NCBI GenBank assembly: GCA_937907645.1
Contig: CALCWV010000018.1
Span: 1 to 21,428 of the forward strand
Direction of reading: 5' to 3'
DNA from: an uncultured Clostridia bacterium
GTDB lineage: Bacteria; Bacillota; Clostridia; Christensenellales; UBA1242
Length of the DNA stretch: 21,428 bases
Part shown: positions 7,444 to 14,298 of the stretch, piece by piece
Numbering within the stretch: the stretch's first letter is position 1
Layout of the letters: the number at the start of each line of letters is the position of its first letter
Translations under genes and position numbers: made by a program
The notes under the pieces: generated by a model
Databases searched by the model: none
Told to the model about the DNA's origin: nothing
What the model saw: only the letters and a program-made list of their open reading frames with translations

Positions 7444-8223
7444 ATGAACACACTACTTGAATTTAAGGATGTAGATTTTTACTATCAGACAAAAGAACAA
7501 GAAATACAAGCACTTCAAGCAGTAAACTTCAAAGTAAATAGGGGTGAGTTTTGCTCTATCGTTGGTCCAAGCGGATGTGGGAAAACCACAATTCTATCTC
7601 TCTCAGCTGGTCTGCTGTCTCCTTCTAATGGGGAAATCCTCATTAATGGAGAAAAGGTCAAGGAAAATGATTCTCGAATCGGATATATGTTCCAGAGAGA
7701 CCACTTATTTGAGTGGCGAAGCATTTGGAAGAATATAACCCTCGGAATTGAAATCCAAAAACCTAAGGATAGGGATGAAAAGCTTGCTCTCGCTGAAGAA
7801 TTGCTAAAAAAGTATGACCTTTACTCTTTCAAAGATCGAAGGCCAAGACAACTGAGCGGAGGAATGAGACAACGTGTGGCACTCATTAGAACACTTGTTC
7901 TTGAACCCGAACTCTTACTTCTTGACGAGCCCTTCTCTGCCCTTGATTTTCAAACCCGATTAAAAGTTTGCGATGACGTTTATAACATGATAAAAAGTGA
8001 AAAAAAGACAGCCATTTTGGTGACACACGACATTTCGGAAGGACTGTCGATGTCTGAAAAGATGGTCATTCTTACAGCAAGACCTGCAACAGTGAAGAAA
8101 ATTATGAACATAGACTTAATTGGCGATACACCGTTAGCTAAAAGAGAAGACCCTTCTTTCGGGGAACTCTTTGAATCTATATGGAGAAATCTTACAAATG
8201 AAGAAAAACAACCTGCACACTAA
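7444..8223 (+). CDS. ABC importer ATPase (nitrate/sulfonate/taurine type)
   Basis: This ATP-binding subunit powers uptake through the membrane protein encoded next to it. In the 259 residues counted from ATG 7444: Walker A GPSGCGKT (41-48), Q-loop Gln84, signature LSGG (137-140), Walker B LLLLDE (157-162) and switch His195. The stretch HLFEWRSIWKNITLG after the Q-loop is typical of the SsuB/TauB/NrtD group. An alternative ATG at 7426 adds six residues, but its AGGAA site lies inside a small hairpin (7411-7426); 7444 has AAAGGAG only three bases away, so the start is not certain. The end overlaps the permease gene. The substrate cannot be told; no binding protein is adjacent. Confidence 0.88.
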   Translation: MNTLLEFKDVDFYYQTKEQEIQALQAVNFKVNRGEFCSIVGPSGCGKTTILSLSAGLLSPSNGEILINGEKVKENDSRIGYMFQRDHLFEWRSIWKNITLGIEIQKPKDRDEKLALAEELLKKYDLYSFKDRRPRQLSGGMRQRVALIRTLVLEPELLLLDEPFSALDFQTRLKVCDDVYNMIKSEKKTAILVTHDISEGLSMSEKMVILTARPATVKKIMNIDLIGDTPLAKREDPSFGELFESIWRNLTNEEKQPAH

Positions 8224-9046
8224 GTATTCAATCACGCATCAAAAATATATCAAAAAATTAAGAAATGATAAGATTTTTATCATTACTATGCAAGTATTAA
8301 TTCTTCTCGCTTTTATTGGTTTGTGGGAGCTCCTGGCGACCTACGGAGTTATAGACCCCTTCTTCTTCAGTAGTCCGTCAAGAATCTTCAGAACTTTTAT
8401 CACACTATTCTCCTCTGGAACTCTCTGGGGACATATAGGAATAACGTTATATGAAACAGTAATCGGATTTATAATCGCAACTTTTCTTGGCTCTTTGATC
8501 GCAATTCTGCTGTGGTGGAACGAAAAGATACGACATATTCTCGAGCCATACATCATTATTTTGAACAGTTTGCCTAAAGTTGCTCTCGGCCCAATCATTA
8601 TCCTTTGGGTGGGCTCTGGTGCAACAGCTATTATCACAATGTGCGTTCTCATTTGCATTGTCATAACGACCATTTCTATGATGAACGCTTTCCTATCATG
8701 TGACAGCGATAAGATTTTACTGATGAAATCTATGCATGCAAACAAGTTCCAAATTTTCTGGAAACTCATCCTTCCAAACGCCATCCCTAACTTCATGTCA
8801 GTACTTAAAATTAACGTGGGAATGAGCTGGGTCGGAACAATCATGGGTGAATATCTTTCCAGTAACGCCGGATTAGGCTATTTAATTGTCTATGGAAGCC
8901 AAGTCTTCAAAATTGACTTAGTAATGACAAGCACAGTTCTCCTTTGCCTACTGGCTGGTCTCATGTATGGAGGAATCTGTATCGCAGAAAAGATTGTATT
9001 AAATGGAAAAAAATCTACTAAAACAGAGCAAAAAAAGCGTAAATAA
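8198..9046 (+). CDS. ABC importer permease (SsuC/TauC type)
   Basis: A membrane subunit of 282 residues from ATG 8198, with about six transmembrane helices, beginning near residue 24 (IFIITMQVLILLAFIGLWEL). The conserved cytoplasmic coupling motif is visible as SMHANKFQIFWKLILPNAIP, where the helix contacts the ATPase. Family members import small anions or amines such as sulfonates, taurine, nitrate or thiamine precursors. The start overlaps the ATPase gene by 26 bases; a longer frame from TTG 8171 is less likely. The last codons (AAA AAG CGT AAA TAA) lie inside the terminator hairpin. The lack of a neighbouring solute-binding protein suggests it is encoded elsewhere. Confidence 0.87.
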   Translation: MKKNNLHTKYSITHQKYIKKLRNDKIFIITMQVLILLAFIGLWELLATYGVIDPFFFSSPSRIFRTFITLFSSGTLWGHIGITLYETVIGFIIATFLGSLIAILLWWNEKIRHILEPYIIILNSLPKVALGPIIILWVGSGATAIITMCVLICIVITTISMMNAFLSCDSDKILLMKSMHANKFQIFWKLILPNAIPNFMSVLKINVGMSWVGTIMGEYLSSNAGLGYLIVYGSQVFKIDLVMTSTVLLCLLAGLMYGGICIAEKIVLNGKKSTKTEQKKRK

Positions 9047-9056
9047 CGCTTTTTTT
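9030..9056 (+). terminator. Terminator overlapping the permease stop codon
   Basis: An A-rich stem ending AAGCGT pairs across the loop AAATA with ACGCTT and then a run of T. The stem is about eleven base pairs and the permease stop (9044-9046) lies within it, so the gene and its terminator share sequence. Confidence 0.75.
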
Positions 9057-9060
9057 GTGC

Positions 9061-9294
9061 TACATATTAATTTCCATGTGAAAAAAATTAGATAGTTAGT
9101 TTGATGAAAAAATAGCTAATTTTTTCTTAAAAAAACTCTATAATGAATAGTTTTTTTAAAATATATAGTTTTATAGGATGTTGAAAAAAGAGCAGTTGGA
9201 TTGTTGAAAAAGAGGAGATAAAGAACTGAAAACTATAGAAGTTGGATAATAAAAAAAGAAATTGGGATTTCGGAAATATTGTTTGATGGAAAGG
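9061..9294. other. AT-rich intergenic stretch without genes
   Basis: No credible coding frame or strong ribosome site is seen. The plus strand is strikingly purine-rich from 9176 to 9290 and contains a near-duplicate 17-base segment (GGATGTTGAAAAAAGAG at 9176-9192, and a variant at 9198-9214). A TATAAT-like hexamer at 9139-9144 has no good -35 partner. Possibly the decayed remains of an older repeat. Confidence 0.4.
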
Positions 9295-9379
9295 GCCGTG
9301 TGATGCCACGATAAATCGTGGGATTTGCGGAAGCAAATCAAAAATTTTAACTCATGTTAAAATTTTTACATCACACGGC
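9295..9379. other. Four-helix palindromic element (four-way junction)
   Basis: An 85-base segment in which nearly every base is paired. The outer helix is GCCGTGTGATG (9295-9305) with CATCACACGGC (9369-9379), 11 bp. Inside, directly abutting, come three perfect hairpins: CCACGAT/ATCGTGG (9306-9321), GATTTGC-GGAA-GCAAATC (9322-9339; GNRA-type loop) and a 12-bp A/T helix with loop TCAT (9340-9367). Only A9368 is unpaired. That gives 37 base pairs without a mismatch, readable as RNA from either strand or as a DNA cruciform. It lies between the ends of two convergent genes. It is not a simple terminator; it could be a mobile palindromic repeat or a structured RNA. Confidence 0.8.
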
Positions 9380-9437
9380 TCTACCATATAAAAACTTTAT
9401 ATCACACGCCTTCCTAGCCTAAATTTTTACATCACAC
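9360..9437. repeat. Degenerate ~30-base direct repeats
   Basis: The heptamer ATCACAC recurs at 9370, 9401 and 9431. The first and third copies lie within an identical 17-base segment (AAATTTTTACATCACAC at 9360-9376 and 9421-9437); the middle copy (9391-9407) is diverged. The first copy is also the right arm of the four-helix element. The extra copies could pair with the element's left arm as alternatives, or be leftovers of earlier copies. Confidence 0.7.
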
Positions 9438-9450
9438 TCTCCCTTTAATT

Positions 9451-10095
9451 TTACATTAAGTATTTTATAAGCTCATCTCTGTGCTCATAAGCGTAATTTA
9501 CACACGCTTGATGTGCTTCATCAACTCTCTTTGTTCCATGCGTTTTACTCATCAAAAAATGTATGCAGGTGTGTCCATCAATGCCTGTGTTTTTTATATA
9601 AGCATTCCCGTGAGGATATCCATTTATGCTGGCAGCAACCCAAAAATCAGGCAAGATTTCCACCCAAACAGGACGCCTCGCCCAGCTCCACTCATTGTTA
9701 TAGATTTTGAAGAATATGTCCGTGTTAGCTCTGTCGATAGGCTCAACATCGGCATGATAGTGTCCGCCATTTCTATATACATAATATGTTAATCCCGTGC
9801 CCACATCTATCACTCTAGTTTTAGTGTAAGTAGGAAACTGCTCATGCACTGAATCGAACCAATTTAGATTCGAAACTGTCACATTTATTCTTGACCCAGA
9901 TGTGCCATCGTCCTTGGTGTTAGGAGTGACGTTATCTTGAGGATAAAGCTCTGTTTCATGATAATTGTTAATCCTCTGCATATCGCTCGAAGTTATGTTT
10001 GTATATTTTGAAAAAATGGGATAGACAAAAACATTTGCCATAATGCAAACGAGAAATAAAACTAAATATGTGCACTGTGAAAAATACCTTGTCAT
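9451..10095 (-). CDS. Membrane-anchored extracytoplasmic protein with clostridial His/Cys domain
   Basis: A 214-residue protein with an N-terminal signal anchor (about residues 9-28) and a linker rich in Asn, Thr and Gly up to about residue 70. The rest is one domain with conserved blocks: HADVEP (114-119), RRPVWVE (140-146), NGYPHG (158-163), GHTCIHF (174-180, Cys177), THG (185-187) and VDEAHQ (191-196). I recognise this pattern as an uncharacterised domain common at the C-terminus of clostridial cell-wall proteins, often behind SH3 or peptidoglycan-binding modules. The His/Cys/THG arrangement recalls L,D-transpeptidases, but that link is only a guess. Here the domain stands alone. The start has no clear ribosome site. 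The preceding gene ends 44 bases upstream on the same strand. Confidence 0.7.
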   Translation of the reverse strand: MTRYFSQCTYLVLFLVCIMANVFVYPIFSKYTNITSSDMQRINNYHETELYPQDNVTPNTKDDGTSGSRINVTVSNLNWFDSVHEQFPTYTKTRVIDVGTGLTYYVYRNGGHYHADVEPIDRANTDIFFKIYNNEWSWARRPVWVEILPDFWVAASINGYPHGNAYIKNTGIDGHTCIHFLMSKTHGTKRVDEAHQACVNYAYEHRDELIKYLM

Positions 10096-10139
10096 TATGC
10101 TTTTATTGTGCTTTTAAATAAAATAAATATGCAGGAGAA

Positions 10140-11123
10140 TTACTTTTTCGAAGCATATTGCAGTTTTTTGCATGGAACAAAGTATAAAGAAACCAAAATG
10201 AGTCCACCTAAAATGCTTGCTAGCGGATAGAGATATGACACGATATTTCCAAATCCGAACATGCTTATTACAAGAGGAAGGCAGACACAAACTAAGTAGT
10301 TTATAAAACCTTTTAGTCCAAGCGAAAGAAGTGCTTTAGAGTTGACAAATACTATCGAAAGAACGCTCGTCAAACACCCAATAAAAAGCACAAATTTCAT
10401 AAGATAAAACACATATCCTTCGCTCATTTCAAGCAATGGGAAAGTTAAATCCAGCGAGTTCTCGTTTGATAGCAAAGTGTAATTAATTCCAAGAAGCAAA
10501 ACTGTTAAAATTAGTGACGAAAATAGACTTACATAAATTCTACTCTTTTTACTCATATCGCTCCCTAATTTCCCTATTACAAGGCAACTTGAGGATAAGT
10601 TCATAAGAATATATAGAAGAGCGAAAAAGCCCGCATATACGGCGTTTTTGGATTCAATCACATGACCTCCGTTTGCATTTTTAAGCAAGCAAATTATAAG
10701 GGCAATGATAAGAATTGGGATAAGAATAGTATTCACTTTTGTTAGATATCCCATTCCCTTTTTTATTACACGATAACATAAAAACAAAAGAGCCAAGATA
10801 AGCATGATTGTAAGAGCAATATGTTTTGTCTTTAGTGACATTATTGTTCCCGCCATCATTGACGATGTAAAAATTAAATTAACAAGGATAGAAATAAAAA
10901 TTAAGCTTTTGGAGGAGTTGAATTTCTCTTCCGCCCTCTCTCCATGGCTTAATATCCAAAAAATGCCCGCAAAAAACAAAATAAATGCTAATGGTATAAA
11001 GATATAAGAGAAGTTTCCAAAACGCGAAAAAAACACGGCAATTTCTTTCCCACTGACAAATCCCGATCCAATGAACATTCCAATGATTATCATTGTTTTT
11101 CCAACGTTCTTCACTTTAAACAA
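10140..11123 (-). CDS. YkvI-family membrane protein
   Basis: A protein of 327 residues with about ten transmembrane helices. The first helix contains IGMFIGSGFVSGKEIAVFF, the glycine-rich signature of the YkvI family, which has the fold of amino-acid/sodium symporters (LeuT-like) with a broken first helix. The substrate is unknown. The frame starts at TTG 11123 with no evident ribosome site; GTG 11114 is an alternative, while ATG 11093 would cut into the first helix. It lies about 50 bases after the XRE regulator on the same strand with no terminator between, so it may be transcribed from the regulator's promoter. Confidence 0.78.
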   Translation of the reverse strand: MFKVKNVGKTMIIIGMFIGSGFVSGKEIAVFFSRFGNFSYIFIPLAFILFFAGIFWILSHGERAEEKFNSSKSLIFISILVNLIFTSSMMAGTIMSLKTKHIALTIMLILALLFLCYRVIKKGMGYLTKVNTILIPILIIALIICLLKNANGGHVIESKNAVYAGFFALLYILMNLSSSCLVIGKLGSDMSKKSRIYVSLFSSLILTVLLLGINYTLLSNENSLDLTFPLLEMSEGYVFYLMKFVLFIGCLTSVLSIVFVNSKALLSLGLKGFINYLVCVCLPLVISMFGFGNIVSYLYPLASILGGLILVSLYFVPCKKLQYASKK

Positions 11124-11173
11124 TGTATGCTGGAAAAACTTTTTAATTCGTGAAAGTGCTATGACGCTAATCT

Positions 11174-11377
11174 TTAATCGTCTGTACGTCCTAGTAAATA
11201 ATCAGTAGAAACATTAAAAAAATTCGCAAGAGAAACAATGTAACTTGCTTTGGGCTCATTAATTCCCTTCTCCCAGAAATCAATTGCTTTTTGCGAAGAG
11301 CCAATAGCTTCTGCTAGTTTTTTCTGAGATAGTCCTTCTTCAATTCTTAGTTCTTTTAATCTTTCCTTAAATTTCAT
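11174..11377 (-). CDS. XRE-family transcriptional regulator
   Basis: A 67-residue protein that is almost only a Cro/CI-type helix-turn-helix: residues 16-38 (LSQKKLAEAIGSSQKAIDFWEKG) form the DNA-binding helices, and the end is NVSTDYLLGRTDD, usual for this family. The open frame extends further upstream, but the extension is not protein-like and the domain begins at ATG 11377. TATAAT lies only six bases before this ATG, so the message probably starts at the A of the start codon (leaderless), which agrees with the absence of a ribosome site. Palindromes in the divergent promoter region suggest it represses itself and the zinc-ribbon gene. Confidence 0.85.
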   Translation of the reverse strand: MKFKERLKELRIEEGLSQKKLAEAIGSSQKAIDFWEKGINEPKASYIVSLANFFNVSTDYLLGRTDD

Positions 11378-11383
11378 ACAAAA

Positions 11384-11389
11384 ATTATA
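11384..11389 (-). promoter_or_regulatory. -10 box of the XRE regulator gene
   Basis: A perfect TATAAT on the minus strand, with its 3' edge six bases from the regulator's ATG. The -35 position (AAGCAA) is poor, so this promoter is probably weak, or stronger in the absence of the repressor. Transcription would begin at or within a base of the start codon. Confidence 0.5.
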
Positions 11390-11403
11390 GAAGAAATCTA
11401 CTA
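11388..11403. promoter_or_regulatory. Putative operator over the regulator's own promoter
   Basis: TAGAAGAAATCTACTA is a 16-bp palindrome with one mismatched pair, sharing the GTAGA/TCTAC core with the perfect palindrome at 11417-11432. The centres are 29 bp apart. It overlaps the -10 region of the XRE gene, which fits autorepression. Confidence 0.5.
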
Positions 11404-11410
11404 ATTTTGC

Positions 11411-11439
11411 TTGACAAAGTAGAATTCTACTTATATAAT
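11411..11439 (+). promoter_or_regulatory. Consensus promoter of the zinc-ribbon gene
   Basis: TTGACA (11411-11416) and TATAAT (11434-11439) are separated by exactly 17 bases: a full-consensus sigma-A promoter. Nearly the whole spacer is a palindrome, so a bound repressor would occlude RNA polymerase. Confidence 0.85.
11417..11432. promoter_or_regulatory. Perfect 16-bp palindrome, probable operator
   Basis: AAGTAGAATTCTACTT is its own reverse complement and fills the spacer of the promoter at 11411-11439. It is the likely binding site of the XRE regulator encoded divergently. A further half-site GTAGAA follows at 11444-11449, near the expected transcription start. Confidence 0.7.
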
Positions 11440-11472
11440 ATGTGTAGAAACTAAAAAAAATAGGAGGAAAAA

Positions 11473-11724
11473 ATGTTTTGTCACCATTGCGGAAAAGAAA
11501 TCGATGATGATGCTGTTGTATGTATCTATTGCGGAGTAGACACAAAGAACTTAAACAAAGGAAAAGATAAGAGCATCAATATCGTAAATCAGTCTAGTTC
11601 ATCATCCACGTCAACTGTTAAAGGCACACCCCGATATTATAATGCTGCAGTTGATATTTTAATGATATTCCTGACCGGAGGCCTATGGATCATTTGGATG
11701 ATATTTAGACCAAAGTATTATTAA
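11473..11724 (+). CDS. Zinc-ribbon membrane protein
   Basis: An 83-residue protein. Cysteines 3, 6, 17 and 20 (CHHCG and CIYCG) form the N-terminal zinc ribbon seen in many small bacterial membrane proteins. A Ser/Thr-rich linker (about 30-50) follows, then one hydrophobic helix (about 58-78, LMIFLTGGLWIIWMIF). It is preceded by a strong AGGAGG site and a consensus promoter that carries a likely operator of the divergent XRE regulator. The role is unknown; such proteins are thought to sense or organise other membrane proteins. A bidirectional terminator follows. Confidence 0.8.
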   Translation: MFCHHCGKEIDDDAVVCIYCGVDTKNLNKGKDKSINIVNQSSSSSTSTVKGTPRYYNAAVDILMIFLTGGLWIIWMIFRPKYY

Positions 11725-11742
11725 AATCTCCCCCACCCAACA

Positions 11743-11773
11743 AAAAAAAGAGGTTTGCCTAGCCTCTTTTTTT
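11743..11773. terminator. Bidirectional terminator
   Basis: AAAAAAAGAGG (11743-11753) pairs with CCTCTTTTTTT (11763-11773) around a nine-base loop. A and T tracts on either side make it work for both the zinc-ribbon gene (plus) and pepF (minus), which converge here. Confidence 0.8.
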
Positions 11774-11804
11774 AATGCTTTTTAAATTTATAACTCTGAA
11801 TATT

Positions 11805-13580
11805 CTAACAAAGTGCTTTCCATTTCACGAGCAAACCTCTTAGATATGCAAACACCTCATCAAATATTTCATCACTCTCAAGGTCGCTTCCAGCATTTTG
11901 AAGGATTTTGATTGGAGTGTCACTTGAGCCGGCGGACAAGAATTCTTTGTATTTATCGCGTGCATTTGTATCCCCAGCAAAAATCTTGTCAGAGAAATTT
12001 AATGCACATATGAGTCCAGTTGCATATTTGTACACGTAGAACGATCTAAAGAAATGAGGGATTCTCGCCCACTCATATTTCACTTCTGGAACAAGTTTAA
12101 CTTTCTTGCCGAAGTAAAACTCATTGAGTTTGTAGTATTCGTTGCAAAGCCTATCTTTAGACAAAGGCTCCCCTTTCTCGTAAATAGCGTGTATAAGTTC
12201 TTCAAACTCAGAAAACATCGTCTGTCTGTAAATTGTGCTTTTTACATCACTGAAAAGTCTGTCAAGATAGTAGTAAAGTTCTTCTTTCTTGGTCGCATTT
12301 TTCATGAGATATCTCATAAGCAGCATTTCATTAGTCGTACTTGCTACTTCTGCGACAAAGATGACATAGTCGGAATTCTGTTGATTTTGTTTTTTCATTG
12401 AATAGTAAGAATGAAGCGCGTGGCCAAGCTCATGTGCAAGAGTAAACACTGACTCTAGATTGCCAGTAAAGTTCGTAAGCACCATAGGAGTCACCCCGTA
12501 AGCGTGGATAGAATATGCCCCGCTGCCCTTCCCTTTATTTGGATAGACATCAATCCAGCGTTCATCTTTTGCCCTTTGAATTAATTTGACATAGTCTTCC
12601 CCAAGAGGAGCGACTGCGGTCTTGATAAGTTCTATTGCTTCATCATAGGTGTATTTCTTTGGAATGGCTTTTGTTATTGGAGCAAAAGAATCTGTTATTG
12701 AAATGCTTTTCTGCCCTAACATTTTTCTTTTAATTTCCATGTAATCGTAGAAAACATCAATATTTTCATGGATTTTTCTTATAAGCCTGTTATAAACATC
12801 GACGCTTGCTTCTTCGTTAAATATGGACGCACTTAGAGCTGACTCATATCCCCTAACTTTGGCAAAATAACAGTCAGCTTTGACATCGCTGATATAGTTG
12901 TTAGCGAGGAAGTTGATGTATCTTCCATAAGCCCCGTTAAATTCAACATAGGCGTTTTTTCTAAGAACAACATCTTTGCTCTCCGCAAGTTCCCTATATG
13001 TCGAATGATTTAGCTCATGGAGCTTTCCCTTGCTATCCCTAACTTTGTTAAACTTCAAATCGCCATCATCAAACTTGTCAAAATTGCTGCTAAAGCCACC
13101 AAGGAATGACATTCCTGAAAGCAGTTTTTCTTCCTTTTTTGACAAGGTATGCTTTTTCTTTTTGAGTACATTTTCAAAGCCACGTTTGTAATCTTTGAAC
13201 TTTGGATTGTTTATCAACTTTTTAAGTCTATCGTCAGAAAACTCGCAAACTTCCACATCGAAAAAAGAGCTCGCAATTCCGTATTCACTTGTGACACGCT
13301 CATATTCCTCTGCCATTTCATTTACGCTTGAGTTTCTGACATCCTCAGATTGTCTAAGAAACGCATATACGCCAAGTTTAGCTGATTCTTCAGCAACTTT
13401 ATCCTCAAATTTTAGTCCTTCCAAAAGCACTTTATCGTCTTTGAGTTTTCCTTCATATTTCACGATAATATCTTTGTTTTTCTCGAAAGCTTTTAATCGT
13501 TTATAAAACTCTTTTTCATCTTTGCAAAACTTAGTTGTGTCCCACTTGTATTTTTCCTCAATCTCTTTTCTCTCTAACAT
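11805..13580 (-). CDS. pepF: Oligoendopeptidase F (M3 family)
   Basis: A cytoplasmic zinc metallopeptidase that cuts short peptides, used in peptide turnover. The 591 residues match the usual family length of about 600. The zinc site is HELGH (383-387), with the third ligand Glu411 in FVAEVAST. The N-terminal helical half and the C-terminal block YKYATGLICALNFSDKI, typical of PepF, are present. The start has GGAGG eight bases upstream. It is the last gene of a four-gene operon, ten bases after the pseudouridine synthase. No signal peptide is seen. Confidence 0.93.
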   Translation of the reverse strand: MLERKEIEEKYKWDTTKFCKDEKEFYKRLKAFEKNKDIIVKYEGKLKDDKVLLEGLKFEDKVAEESAKLGVYAFLRQSEDVRNSSVNEMAEEYERVTSEYGIASSFFDVEVCEFSDDRLKKLINNPKFKDYKRGFENVLKKKKHTLSKKEEKLLSGMSFLGGFSSNFDKFDDGDLKFNKVRDSKGKLHELNHSTYRELAESKDVVLRKNAYVEFNGAYGRYINFLANNYISDVKADCYFAKVRGYESALSASIFNEEASVDVYNRLIRKIHENIDVFYDYMEIKRKMLGQKSISITDSFAPITKAIPKKYTYDEAIELIKTAVAPLGEDYVKLIQRAKDERWIDVYPNKGKGSGAYSIHAYGVTPMVLTNFTGNLESVFTLAHELGHALHSYYSMKKQNQQNSDYVIFVAEVASTTNEMLLMRYLMKNATKKEELYYYLDRLFSDVKSTIYRQTMFSEFEELIHAIYEKGEPLSKDRLCNEYYKLNEFYFGKKVKLVPEVKYEWARIPHFFRSFYVYKYATGLICALNFSDKIFAGDTNARDKYKEFLSAGSSDTPIKILQNAGSDLESDEIFDEVFAYLRGLLVKWKALC

Positions 13581-13590
13581 TTTTGACCTC

Positions 13591-14283
13591 CTATTTTACA
13601 AAATATTTGTTGATAAAAAATTTATTCCATGGCGTCTTTGTCTCATCTGGTGGAGTGATAAACACCATTCTTTCTTTTGTAACAGGATGATTAAATTCCA
13701 GTCTTCCAGCCCAAAGTGCGAGGTTTTTCATTTTTGCAGATGTCTTTTTGTTGTACTTTGCATCTCCGCAAATTGGGAGACCAATTCCATTCATTTGAAC
13801 TCTGATTTGGTGACTTCTTCCTGTGAGAAGTTTGACCTCAAGAAGAGAATATTGCCCTTCTGTTTGCAAAACTTTGTAGTAAAGTTCCGCCCTTTTTGCC
13901 TCTTTCTCTCCCTGAGAGACAATCTTGACAATATTGTTCTTTTCGTCCTTTTTTAAGTAATTTACGAGTACCTCTTCATTTGCTCTTAGCTCTCCATCTA
14001 CAACTGTATAATAAATCTTTGTCGTTGTGTGCTCTTTGATCTGCTCTGAAAGTCTACTTGCGGCTTTAGATGTCTTTGCAAACACCATAATTCCTCCAGT
14101 AGGTCTGTCAAGTCTATGAACAAGTCCAACATAGACATTTCCCGGCTTATTATATTTTTTCTTCAAATAAGCCTTAACCATTGAGAGCAAATCTTCATCC
14201 CCTGACTCGTCTGCTTGCGACGGGATATTCTGAGGTTTAATAACAACGATTATATGATTATCTTCATGTAAAACTTTTAACAT
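13591..14283 (-). CDS. RluA-family pseudouridine synthase
   Basis: This enzyme turns uridines in RNA into pseudouridine. The catalytic motif is HRLDR (56-60, nucleophile Asp59) followed by PTGG, and the block GRSHQIRVQM lies near residue 160. At 230 residues there is no N-terminal S4 RNA-binding domain, so it belongs with the short RluA/TruC-like forms rather than full RluC or RluD. The target (ribosomal or transfer RNA) cannot be deduced. It lies 15 bases after the methyltransferase and ten before pepF, within one operon. Confidence 0.88.
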   Translation of the reverse strand: MLKVLHEDNHIIVVIKPQNIPSQADESGDEDLLSMVKAYLKKKYNKPGNVYVGLVHRLDRPTGGIMVFAKTSKAASRLSEQIKEHTTTKIYYTVVDGELRANEEVLVNYLKKDEKNNIVKIVSQGEKEAKRAELYYKVLQTEGQYSLLEVKLLTGRSHQIRVQMNGIGLPICGDAKYNKKTSAKMKNLALWAGRLEFNHPVTKERMVFITPPDETKTPWNKFFINKYFVK

Positions 14284-14298
14284 TTTTTCTCCTTATCT

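Noticed and set aside
9127..9336. Minus-strand 69-codon frame in the intergenic region
   Set aside because: Composition reflects the purine tract, there is no ribosome site, and it runs into the structured element.
9295..9379. Cloverleaf-like fold as a tRNA gene
   Set aside because: Hairpin loops have only 2 to 4 bases, there is no anticodon loop, no T-loop sequence and no CCA-proximal pattern.
9360..9437. Possible CRISPR array (about 30-base period)
   Set aside because: Only three degenerate copies; the conserved part is as short as 7 bases and there are no uniform spacers or cas genes.
11378..11545. Long N-terminal extension of the XRE regulator
   Set aside because: It would cover both promoters and the zinc-ribbon start, and the sequence is not protein-like; the domain begins at ATG 11377.
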